Assembly (NCBI GenBank): GCA_030642525.1
Contig: DAOWNO010000071.1
Span: forward strand, 1-8,488
DNA length: 8,488 nucleotides
Reading direction: 5' to 3'
Source of the DNA: Candidatus Aegiribacteria sp.
GTDB taxonomy: Bacteria; Fermentibacterota; Fermentibacteria; Fermentibacterales; JCC-6
Positions 1 to 6,733 of the stretch are shown in pieces. The position numbers and the translations under genes are program-made. The notes under the pieces are model-generated. The model was given only the letters and a program-made list of their open reading frames with translations. It was not told the origin of the DNA and made no database searches. Each line of letters starts with the position of its first letter. Positions within the stretch are counted from its first letter, which is position 1.

Positions 1-131
1 ATATTGAAAAACTTAGATCAGAGGTAAGGGTATGGAACACAGACAGAAACAATCGGCAAACAAACGTTGACTGGCATTTCACAACAGATAATGCTCGCAT
101 CAAGCTCAAACGCCTATATCCGAAACTTTAG
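1..131 (+). CDS. IS630-family transposase, C-terminal end (5' part outside window)
   Basis: Reading from base 3, an uncut frame of 42 codons ends at TAG (129-131). The peptide begins IEKLRSEVRVWNTDRN, continues through VDWHFTTDNARIKLKRLYP and ends KL. The pattern EV..W...RN......DW.FTT..AR.KLK.LYP is the usual extreme C-terminus of IS630-family (DDE_3, Tc1/mariner-like) transposases, just after the third catalytic acidic residue, which lies outside the window. The enzyme would cut and join the element's ends at TA targets. It is the only confidently coding DNA on the plus strand, opposite to every other gene here, as expected for an inserted element. Whether the full gene is intact cannot be judged. 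Family assignment is from pattern recognition of the tail only. Confidence 0.85.
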   Translation, partial: IEKLRSEVRVWNTDRNNRQTNVDWHFTTDNARIKLKRLYPKL

Positions 132-146
132 AGTGTACTATTACTA
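1..146 (+). mobile_element. Right end of an IS630-family insertion sequence
   Basis: The transposase stop at 131 is followed within 13 bases by the tetranucleotide CTAG (144-147). IS630 is known to insert at the TA of CTAG and to duplicate TA, and its ends lie very close to the transposase stop. The likely right boundary is therefore at or next to 143-146, with the terminal repeat inside GTGTACTATTACTAG (133-147). The left end is outside the window, so the inverted repeat and TA duplication cannot be confirmed. The exact end is inference. Confidence 0.55.
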
Positions 147-152
147 GGAGCT

Positions 153-279
153 TGTCCGATAATGCGCATTGAGCAGAAGCGGCTCGCAGCTTTGAACGAA
201 TACTGGATGTATTTTCTGATAATATGCGGGTATTATAGCCAGTTGTGTGGTTTTTATGCCGATGCTTCATTGTCGGACA
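153..279. repeat. 127-bp segment bounded by a 12-bp near-perfect inverted repeat
   Basis: TGTCCGATAATG at 153-164 is the reverse complement of CATTGTCGGACA at 268-279 with one mismatch. Similarity continues inward imperfectly: GCATTGAGCA from the left arm against GCATCGGCA from the right arm, allowing one gap. No long ORF lies inside. The centre holds an AT-only hairpin, ATAATA (219-224) with TATTAT (231-236). The size and terminal symmetry suit a MITE-like non-autonomous element, or two ends of a transposon lying next to the IS630 end. No clear target-site duplication flanks it, so a chance inverted repeat or a structured RNA is also possible. Confidence 0.4.
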
Positions 280-294
280 TGTTCCTGGATTCTT

Positions 295-552
295 TCAGGT
301 AGCCCAGCCTGATCCGTTGCAGCCACCGCATTTCCCGTGTTCCTCGAGAACTTCGTTGTAGATTTTGCCTGTTCCCATGCACCTTCCACAGGGGGTTGCA
401 GGTTCCGGTACATTGATGTGACCGTCACCTCCGAAAACATCACAAGGGGAATCTCCGATACCATCAATGCCTGTGCCCTTGCACCAGGTTCTTGACAAGT
501 GCCATGAAAAGCTCCCTTCATATCTTAATTTGTTTGACACGATATCATACAA
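295..552 (-). CDS. Small DnaJ-type zinc-finger-like protein (CxxCxGxG motifs), possibly decaying
   Basis: An 85-codon frame opens at TTG (550-552) and stops at TGA (295-297). Its C-terminal half carries two intact CxxCxGxG motifs, CGRCMGTG and CGGCNGSG, the signature of DnaJ-type zinc-binding ribbons, separated by 12 residues. Two further stretches look like degenerate copies: RTWCKGTG, lacking the first Cys, and CDVFGGDG, with Phe for the second Cys. Codon use resembles the neighbouring genes. No J-domain is present, so it is not a full DnaJ; a small zinc-binding protein or a relic of a four-motif domain is more likely. The start is weak: there is no ATG in frame, an in-frame TGA lies 10 codons upstream of the TTG, and no ribosome-binding site is seen near the TTG or the alternative GTG at 538-540. 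It begins 33 bases after the stop of the upstream secreted protein, so co-transcription is plausible. Confidence 0.42.
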   Translation of the reverse strand: MYDIVSNKLRYEGSFSWHLSRTWCKGTGIDGIGDSPCDVFGGDGHINVPEPATPCGRCMGTGKIYNEVLEEHGKCGGCNGSGWAT

Positions 553-585
553 GGAAAATGCCGGTTCGGGAATATCCTCTCACTT

Positions 586-2415
586 CTACCTTAAGAGGAA
601 GAATTTTCCTGTCTGTGAGAATTCATCTCCAGCCTGAAAGTCACAGAAATATATCCCTGAGGTTATGCCCTGAAGGGACATGTCAGAGGATTCCCAGGTT
701 ACGGAATGGTTCCCGGCTGCCTGAGTTTCATTCACTACGGTATCAACAAGACGTCCGCTTGCATCGTAGACACGGAGTACTACAGTTTCATTCTGCGTAA
801 GTGTGTAGGTGAATGCTGCCCCTGAAGTAAATGGATTCGGGTATGTCAGACAGCAGCCATTGTTCCGGCTGTTAAATTCTTCGATCCCGAGGGGATACAA
901 CGTTATATCCGCCGGCGCTGTAAGGCTGTCACCAGCGCTGCTGTACAGCGTTAGCTGAAGGTCGTACTCTCCCTCAGCAATTCCAGATGTATTCCACGTG
1001 GCAATAATCTCATTATACGCCTGACTTGCTGATTCGACGATCAGTGTCCAGTCCGTACCGCCGTCTTCAGCCCAGGAGACACTGTATCTGTCGAATACCG
1101 CCGGATTGTATTCTCCTGTATCTATCCATGCTGAGCCGATTATATCAACAATGTCATCAACCTGCCCGGATGGTGGCCCGTCTATCGCTGTCACCATTAC
1201 CAGAGCGGTATCCAGCGCATAAGGTTCGTATTCAAAATATGAGTTGACAGCATGGATAGAGGAATGATCGTGAGCGATATTTGTTGACTGATAAGACCAC
1301 ATGGGAGTAACAGAGGAGTTCGTAAGAAGCATTGTTCCCCTCTCAAAGGAAGATATAAAAGCAAGGCTTGTTCCGTCTGCAAACGAGACAAAGGCGCTGT
1401 CCGTTGCACTCAGACATATCGTAGCACCATCATGAACGCAATTCGTAGCATAGGTTTCGGAAACACCTCTTCCTATCAATTCGCCGAAGATACTGGAATC
1501 AATATTGAATATCGTGTTTTCCATCGGATACCAGTTCCACCAGTAAACGTAAGTGTTGTTGTATTCGAGCAGCCTGTCTTCCAGAGGAACTGTCAGATGT
1601 GAAAAATAGCTGTTATTCTCAATGTCCTGAATATTGACTGTATTGGAACCAGGAATTCTGACGCATGAACCTCTTATTACAGAGTTGTTTATAGTGACCA
1701 AAGAGCCGGATTGAGATTCAAGAGACCACCAGCATCTGTTGCATTGGTCGACGATAAATGTGAAACCAATACCGTCAACACCGGGAGTGCTTTCGGAGAA
1801 CTCGAAATGCTCGACATAATCAGGATCCGGGAATTCGATATTTATGAAGGAACCGTCACAGGTTTCCAGCCATGGCATAAGTGTATCACACCGGGTGAAA
1901 TGAACAAAACAGGAATCGTCAACCATTATATCCCCGACGTGATCCACATCTTCCAGTATCAGGGACGCCCTGTCGAATACCTTTCTGAATGTCCAGTCGG
2001 GAAAATCCGTGCGAACAGCCGTGTAGATGCAATCGTCATGAAGCTGAGCGTAGTGCATCACACCGTTCGCGTCCACGGTTGCGTCAGAAGCTTCAAACTC
2101 GGAGCTTTCGATAAGAAATACATAATACTGGCCCACGTAGAACTGATTGAAGTGAAGCCATGCATCGTTTCTGAAGACAGCTTTCCCCTGATCCTGGGCC
2201 CAGATATGCCCGGAAATAGTCAGCTTTGCGTTATCAACAAGAAGAACTCCGTCTCCGTAAATGATGATGTTTCCATCCTGCACGAAATCCTCATCGATGA
2301 GCAGAGTGTCCTGCCCCGGTCCGATATAGATATCCGCCATATGAACGGGATGTTCCAGAGCGTCGCTATGGGCAAAAGCAATCAGAATGACTGACAGGGA
2401 TAATAACTGCTGCAT
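586..2415 (-). CDS. Secreted beta-helix-like protein with T9SS type A / FlgD-like C-terminal sorting tail
   Basis: This 609-aa protein is likely exported and surface-attached or released. Residues 1-18 form a hydrophobic signal-peptide-like segment (MQQLLSLSVILIAFAHS) with probable cleavage around AHS-DA; it is unusual in having no Lys or Arg near its start. Residues about 30-400 are rich in short alternating strands with D, N and S turns (for example NIIIYGDGVLLVDNAKLTI), typical of right-handed beta-helix proteins. Residues about 405-510 look like an Ig-like beta-sandwich. The last 91 residues are a sorting tail: YPNPF at about 525, then RVYDASGRLVDTVV, SGIYFCDF and the end TGKFFLLR. About 12 cysteines are spread along it. 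The start is well fixed: ATG at 2413-2415 has AAAGGA six bases upstream and an in-frame TAG five codons upstream. Substrate and function are not recognisable. It follows the sensor kinase by about 180 bases and precedes the small zinc-finger ORF. Confidence 0.9.
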   Translation of the reverse strand: MQQLLSLSVILIAFAHSDALEHPVHMADIYIGPGQDTLLIDEDFVQDGNIIIYGDGVLLVDNAKLTISGHIWAQDQGKAVFRNDAWLHFNQFYVGQYYVFLIESSEFEASDATVDANGVMHYAQLHDDCIYTAVRTDFPDWTFRKVFDRASLILEDVDHVGDIMVDDSCFVHFTRCDTLMPWLETCDGSFINIEFPDPDYVEHFEFSESTPGVDGIGFTFIVDQCNRCWWSLESQSGSLVTINNSVIRGSCVRIPGSNTVNIQDIENNSYFSHLTVPLEDRLLEYNNTYVYWWNWYPMENTIFNIDSSIFGELIGRGVSETYATNCVHDGATICLSATDSAFVSFADGTSLAFISSFERGTMLLTNSSVTPMWSYQSTNIAHDHSSIHAVNSYFEYEPYALDTALVMVTAIDGPPSGQVDDIVDIIGSAWIDTGEYNPAVFDRYSVSWAEDGGTDWTLIVESASQAYNEIIATWNTSGIAEGEYDLQLTLYSSAGDSLTAPADITLYPLGIEEFNSRNNGCCLTYPNPFTSGAAFTYTLTQNETVVLRVYDASGRLVDTVVNETQAAGNHSVTWESSDMSLQGITSGIYFCDFQAGDEFSQTGKFFLLR

Positions 2416-2421
2416 TTCAAT

Positions 2422-2427
2422 TCCTTT
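2422..2427 (-). promoter_or_regulatory. Ribosome-binding site of the beta-helix protein
   Basis: On the minus strand AAAGGA ends six bases before the ATG at 2413-2415. Together with the in-frame TAG just upstream, it fixes the start of the 609-aa gene. Confidence 0.65.
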
Positions 2428-2510
2428 CTACAACCTGCAGGAAACCTTCTGGAAGAGGTACACGCGCAAGCATCTGAAACTTATCTATTACTACTCCATG
2501 AATCCAGTAT

Positions 2511-2534
2511 TAACAATATGTAACTTTTTGTAAC
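2511..2534. promoter_or_regulatory. Three direct TAAC/GTTA repeats phased at 10 bp, candidate regulator binding site
   Basis: On the plus strand TAAC begins at 2511, 2521 and 2531, exactly one helical turn apart; two copies read TGTAACT. On the minus strand this is GTTACAAAAA, GTTACATATT, GTTAATACTG. The array lies about 100 bp upstream of the ATG of the 609-aa secreted protein. Direct repeats of this spacing are typical of sites for winged-helix response regulators of the OmpR/PhoB type binding in tandem. No convincing -35/-10 pair stands out in this intergenic region. The nearest candidate, TTGTTA with TAGTAA at 17 bases, is weak and would overlap the third repeat. The regulator is unknown. 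Confidence 0.4.
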
Positions 2535-2595
2535 TGCGCTGCAAAAGCAGTCAAAGAAAGAGAATGTCAATATTGTTGCTTATACATCTGACTAC

Positions 2596-5500
2596 TTATT
2601 CATCCAGCACGGCTCTGACCTTGCGAAGGAGAGTATCCGGGGCGCAGGGCTTGCTGATCAGGTGCATTCCTTCGTCGAGGACAAAACGGGTATGAACGGT
2701 ATTTGAACTGTACCCGCTTGTGAAAAGAGTTCTTGTTAACGGGGAGATTTCCATTATCCTGTTATAGACTTCTCTACCGTTCATTCCCGGCATAACAATA
2801 TCGATTAGAGCAAGCGAGATTTTATGATCATGCTGTTCCAGTATCTTGACAGCTTCAAGGCCATCCTTTGCCAGCAGAACTGTATAACCTGCTTTCTCAA
2901 GAATCCGTTTGGCAATGTTGCGAAGCATTTTGTCATCTTCAGCTACAAGGATTGTTTCTGTACCGCCTGAAACAGGTTCCTTTAATTCAGCAGAGATTTG
3001 TTCCGCGGGGCGATCCACCAGAGGAAGGTAAATCTTGAAGGCGGTTCCTTTACCTTCTTCGCTGTAAACGTTAATGATTCCATCATGCTGGTTCACTATT
3101 CCGTAAACGGTAGATAGCCCCAGCCCCGAACCCTTGCCGACTGTTTTAGTAGTAAAGAACGGTTCGAAGATCCTGTTGCGGGTTTCCTCGTTCATACCGC
3201 AACCGGAATCAGTGATAGTGACCAGTACATAACGTCCCTGTAGTGCCCATGGATGAGTGCTGCAGTAATCCTCGGTAATAAGAACGTTCTGCGTCTCGAT
3301 CATCAGATTTCCGCCATTAGGCATAGCGTCACGGGCGTTAACGCAGAGATTCATGATCACCTGATCCATCTGGCTGGGATCCGCGTGAACAGTTCCGAGT
3401 CTGTGTTCCCGGATGAATTCGAGTTTGATATCTTCGCTGATAACCCTTTTAAGCATTCTGAGTAAATTGCCGATCAGATCATTCAGGTTAATATCCCTGG
3501 GAATCAGAATCTGTCGGCGGCCGAATGCAAGAAGCTGCTGCGTGAGATTTGCAGCTTTCCGGGCGCTGATGTCGATCTCCATGAGATCTTTAAAAACGGG
3601 ATCTCCTTCGGATAGTCTGGCTATAGCGAGATCCGTGTAACCGAATATCGCCTGAAGGATGTTGTTGAAGTCATGAGCGATTCCGCCAGCGAGCATACCG
3701 ATGGCTTCCATCTTCTGCGATTGTCTCAACTGCTCCTCAAGTTGTTTCCGCTCATCGAATTCTTTTTCAATCCGCTTGAACAGCATCACGTTAGCCACCG
3801 TTGCGGCTACATGGGGAGTTATGGCTTCCAGAAACTTCATATTATGCTCTGAAAAGGCATTCAATCTGTAACTGAGAACCTGAACAACGCCTATAACCTC
3901 TCCTTTGAACTTGAGCGGGACGATCAGAGAGGAACGTGTAATGTTGCCATCAGCAGGTTCTTCACCTTCATCGGCGATCCTTCCATCCTGATCAACAAAG
4001 TACGACGTTTTAGCGGTTTTCATATAAGCCTGGTAGTCATCGAGAATGATGGGTTGTCCAGTTCTAATTGCTATGCTCTGTGTGCCGTGTCCTTCTTCCT
4101 CAATAGGAATCAGAGGAAGTCCGGAAGCATCCAGCCATTTTTCTTCCCCCCATGCGGCAAGACAGCGAATAAGCTTGTCTTCGGAGCTGTAAGCTGATAC
4201 AAAAAGGCCGTCACAGTCCATGATTTCAGACAGACTGCTGTGAAGATGCCTGCAAACCTCATCAAGATCGAGAGTGCTTCCGAGTTTGCTGCCAACCCTG
4301 AGGAGCAGGTTGACTTCATCTGTTTTGCTTCGTAAAGCATTCTCAGCGACTTTTCGAATGGTTATGTCCCTTGTCGTTCCCTGAAATCCCACTGGATTTC
4401 CGTCGTTGTCACGCAACACCTTGCCGGTTATTTCAACGGGAACCTTCTCACCGTTCTTATGAAGCAGATAAGTTTCGAATGTAACGCCAATTGATTCAGA
4501 ACCTTTCTCCAATTCCGCCATCGCAAAACTGGTTACGTATTCCATATCCTCAGGCAGACAATGGTCAGACAATAAACTTTCAATCCACTCTTCCTGAGTG
4601 AATCCAAGCATCTGAAATATGGCTGGATTGACGTATGTGAATCTGAAGTCAGGATCAATCTTCCAGATGCAGTCAATCGTATTGTCTGCCAGCAGACGAT
4701 ATCTCTCTTCACTGCTACGCAGTTGCTCCACTCCCTGTTTCCGGGCTTCGTCAAGTTCCATTCCATGCAATGCAAAGCTTATGTCTTCCGTAACCTCCCG
4801 GAAAAGCCTTACTTCCTCAATATCTTCCGCGTTTTCAACGGGAAAGGACACTGCCAGCAGACCGTAAACCTTCCCCGCCCATTCCAGCCGCGTTGTCGCA
4901 GAAGCTCTGTTGTCGTGCATATCCGATAAAGGACAATCACCACAGGTTGTTTCGGGAACGAGAGTTACGATGACCTCCGGAATCTCCATCGCTCTACGGC
5001 AGCACTCCGGCATTTTTCCGGTTTCAAATTGCTCAAGCAGTGGTTGGAATTTGTCTCCAATACCTGCTTCAGCGGTGGTAAAAGGTTTTCCGGATTCATC
5101 AAGCAGGATAATCCAGGCGCTGAAGTAACCTCTTGTTTCCACAAAATTCATGCAGGTTCTCTGGATAAGCCTGTCGCGATCTTTTTCCTTTGTGATGAGC
5201 TGGTTAATGTTGCGGATAGCTCGAAGAATAAGGTTGAGATGTTCAGTGCGTTTTTCCGCCTCACTGCGCAAAGAGGATTCCAGGCGAAGTGAGAGCACCA
5301 TGTCAGAGAATATTCTGCCAAGGTCAGCTATCTCATCGCGCCCTGAAGTAACATCTTTCAGATCAAGGGGATCGAAAGGCTCATTTCTCTCAATCGCCGA
5401 CGCAGTTGTGACCAGTTTACGGATGGGTCGGGTGACTCCTCGTGCAAACAAGAGGGAAACAATCAGCACGATTGCAGCAAGTATACCTGCAGCAATCCAG

Positions 5501-6489
5501 GATACGGATCGCAGTCTCTGGAAAGGAGCTAAAAAACAGGTTTCCGGAAGGTCAACGACCACGGTCCAGGGAAATAATTCCATACGAGTATATGCGGCCA
5601 CATGATTGCAGTCATCAAAAGGAGAACGATACAGGCAGATTCCGGAAGCATCCCCGGATGTTATAGCAGAGGACAGGTCGGTCATGCCAAGGCTGAAGGG
5701 AATCAGTGGTGTATCTGTAGCTTCAGCTGTTCCAAAACGGATGGTTTCGGAAATCGTCTCTGATGCTTCAGGCGTCAGCTCCACCAGGCTGTGATAAAGG
5801 AGAGTGCTGTCAGGATGAACAATGATCACACCATCCTGGTCCACGACGAAAGCAGCACCGTCCACACCGACGGACATTCTGCTGATCACATCATAAACCA
5901 CACTGGCTTTGAGCCAGATGATGTCGATGCCTGCGATATCCCCGTCATCCGTTATGACAGGATGTGTGAGGAAGATGCCTGGCCTTCCGGTGGCTCGGCC
6001 AACCAGAATACTGGAAACATACGGTTCACCCTGTATGGAAACCTGAAAATAATCCCGGAAGGATCTATCCCTGCCGATAAGCACATGATCAAGAGAAACA
6101 ACGACTATACCGTTTGTATCAAGCAGTCCGGGAGCATCGTAATCAGGATGCGTATCAGCGAAGTTCTGCAGAACCTGATAAACCGAGGGAGCGAGTGCGG
6201 ATCGTTCATCCTCTGAAGCGGACAGAAACTCAACCACGACCGGATCTCCGGCCAGAGTGGCTGAATTGCGCTGATTTTCCGTAAGAACTTGCTCGATGCT
6301 CTGGGCCGCTCCCTTGGACAGCTCGAGCAGGTTTTCACTGGTAACATCGATGATCTCTTTCTGGCTGCTGGAGAGGTTGTAGTATGCCAGGATCAGTATT
6401 GGTACAATAGAGAGAATCAGGAAAACAATACATAGTCTTGTCGCAATACCGTGAAGAAATAATGAACTTGCTTTTCTCTGATTATGCAT
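2596..6489 (-). CDS. Hybrid sensor histidine kinase (dCache-HAMP-GAF-PAS-GAF-HisKA-HATPase-REC)
   Basis: A membrane sensor of about 1,297 aa that would autophosphorylate on His and pass the phosphate to its own receiver. Layout, numbered from the ATG at 6489: first membrane helix about 19-39; extracytoplasmic double-Cache region about 40-325 (GRDRSFRDYF, later FVVDQDGVIIVHPD); second helix about 329-350; HAMP about 349-403; GAF-like domain about 437-580 with Cys pairs CC (496-497) and CGDC (516-519); PAS/PAC about 594-712; second GAF about 725-905; HisKA with the H-box AGGIAHDFNN, His 939; ATPase domain with N-box (N1047, N1051), G1 DSGCGM, F-box FEPFFTTK and G2 GKGSGLGLS; receiver from about 1180 with acidic residues E1184-D1186, phospho-acceptor D1230 and K1280. 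All catalytic residues are present. The HDFNN box suggests the NtrB-like kinase group. There is no output domain and no partner regulator nearby. An in-frame GTG at 6502-6504 would add five residues; I prefer the ATG because GAGG lies nine bases upstream of it and the predicted transcript start is only about 8 bases before the GTG. Confidence 0.95.
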   Translation of the reverse strand: MHNQRKASSLFLHGIATRLCIVFLILSIVPILILAYYNLSSSQKEIIDVTSENLLELSKGAAQSIEQVLTENQRNSATLAGDPVVVEFLSASEDERSALAPSVYQVLQNFADTHPDYDAPGLLDTNGIVVVSLDHVLIGRDRSFRDYFQVSIQGEPYVSSILVGRATGRPGIFLTHPVITDDGDIAGIDIIWLKASVVYDVISRMSVGVDGAAFVVDQDGVIIVHPDSTLLYHSLVELTPEASETISETIRFGTAEATDTPLIPFSLGMTDLSSAITSGDASGICLYRSPFDDCNHVAAYTRMELFPWTVVVDLPETCFLAPFQRLRSVSWIAAGILAAIVLIVSLLFARGVTRPIRKLVTTASAIERNEPFDPLDLKDVTSGRDEIADLGRIFSDMVLSLRLESSLRSEAEKRTEHLNLILRAIRNINQLITKEKDRDRLIQRTCMNFVETRGYFSAWIILLDESGKPFTTAEAGIGDKFQPLLEQFETGKMPECCRRAMEIPEVIVTLVPETTCGDCPLSDMHDNRASATTRLEWAGKVYGLLAVSFPVENAEDIEEVRLFREVTEDISFALHGMELDEARKQGVEQLRSSEERYRLLADNTIDCIWKIDPDFRFTYVNPAIFQMLGFTQEEWIESLLSDHCLPEDMEYVTSFAMAELEKGSESIGVTFETYLLHKNGEKVPVEITGKVLRDNDGNPVGFQGTTRDITIRKVAENALRSKTDEVNLLLRVGSKLGSTLDLDEVCRHLHSSLSEIMDCDGLFVSAYSSEDKLIRCLAAWGEEKWLDASGLPLIPIEEEGHGTQSIAIRTGQPIILDDYQAYMKTAKTSYFVDQDGRIADEGEEPADGNITRSSLIVPLKFKGEVIGVVQVLSYRLNAFSEHNMKFLEAITPHVAATVANVMLFKRIEKEFDERKQLEEQLRQSQKMEAIGMLAGGIAHDFNNILQAIFGYTDLAIARLSEGDPVFKDLMEIDISARKAANLTQQLLAFGRRQILIPRDINLNDLIGNLLRMLKRVISEDIKLEFIREHRLGTVHADPSQMDQVIMNLCVNARDAMPNGGNLMIETQNVLITEDYCSTHPWALQGRYVLVTITDSGCGMNEETRNRIFEPFFTTKTVGKGSGLGLSTVYGIVNQHDGIINVYSEEGKGTAFKIYLPLVDRPAEQISAELKEPVSGGTETILVAEDDKMLRNIAKRILEKAGYTVLLAKDGLEAVKILEQHDHKISLALIDIVMPGMNGREVYNRIMEISPLTRTLFTSGYSSNTVHTRFVLDEGMHLISKPCAPDTLLRKVRAVLDE

Positions 6490-6498
6490 CGGAATAAA

Positions 6499-6502
6499 CC
6501 TC
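6499..6502 (-). promoter_or_regulatory. Ribosome-binding site deciding the kinase start
   Basis: GAGG on the minus strand, nine bases before the ATG at 6487-6489. It overlaps the alternative GTG start (6502-6504), which has no purine-rich site of its own. This supports the ATG. Confidence 0.4.
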
Positions 6503-6518
6503 ACATCAATTCTATATA

Positions 6519-6547
6519 ATTCTAATAGTACTGAATATTATTCACAA
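6519..6547 (-). promoter_or_regulatory. Candidate sigma70-type promoter of the sensor kinase
   Basis: On the minus strand TTGTGA (6547-6542, four of six bases of the -35 consensus) is followed after exactly 17 bases by TAGAAT (6524-6519, five of six of the -10 consensus). Transcription would start near 6512, giving a leader of about 23 bases to the ATG at 6489. It lies downstream of the hairpin terminator, which fits independent transcription of the kinase. Consensus for this phylum is unknown. Confidence 0.5.
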
Positions 6548-6662
6548 GTTACCTGTGTCCCGCGGAAATCGACACCGACGATCATCTGATAGCCATCTCA
6601 AATTCGCTAAGGCTTGTAAACACTCGGGAAGTTATTCCTGCACATATTCTGTTTTCCAGTGA

Positions 6663-6706
6663 GAAAACCCATACCACGCATTGTGCATGGTATGGGTATT
6701 TTTTTT
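6663..6706. terminator. Strong hairpin terminator, possibly bidirectional
   Basis: ACCCATACCACGCA (6667-6680) pairs with TGCATGGTATGGGT (6684-6697) around a three-base loop, with a single mismatch (C/T) that becomes a G-U pair in the minus-strand transcript. On the plus strand the stem is followed by eight Ts (6699-6706). On the minus strand it is preceded by eight As and followed by TTTT. It lies about 37 bases after the stop of the secreted protein at 6734, so its useful role is to end that minus-strand message before the kinase promoter. The longer T run is on the opposite strand. Confidence 0.75.
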
Positions 6707-6729
6707 CGTGAATTCGCGAATGGCACGAA
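6705..6729. repeat. Dyad symmetry just after the stop of the right-hand secreted protein
   Basis: TTCGTG (6705-6710) and ATTCG (6712-6716) mirror CGAAT (6717-6721) and CACGAA (6724-6729), giving 11 matched bases per arm around a centre with no loop, interrupted only by a 1/2-base bulge. The ten-base core 6712-6721 is a perfect palindrome. It also contains part of a direct repeat, GAATTCGC at 6710-6717 and 6727-6734. It lies between the stop codon (6734-6736) and the terminator and could form an extra 3' hairpin protecting the mRNA, or be a protein-binding dyad. Confidence 0.5.
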
Positions 6730-6733
6730 TTCG

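Noticed and set aside
219..236. ATAATA/TATTAT hairpin as a terminator
   Set aside because: The stem is six A-T pairs with no T run after it, too weak for termination.
267..521. 84-codon minus-strand frame starting with ATG at 521
   Set aside because: It overlaps the CxxCxGxG frame in another phase, lacks the cysteine motifs and has no similarity I recognise. The zinc-motif frame is the better reading.
1711..2394. 227-codon open frame on the plus strand
   Set aside because: It lies wholly antisense to the well-supported 609-aa secreted protein, has no recognisable domain and mirrors the codon structure of that gene.
2539..2550. CTGC-AAAA-GCAG hairpin after the kinase stop as a terminator
   Set aside because: The stem is only four base pairs and no T run follows on the minus strand.
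2542..2570. TTGACA (minus strand, 2570-2565) as a -35 box for the secreted protein
   Set aside because: At 16-18 bases downstream there is only CTTTTG/TTTTGC, nothing like a -10 box.
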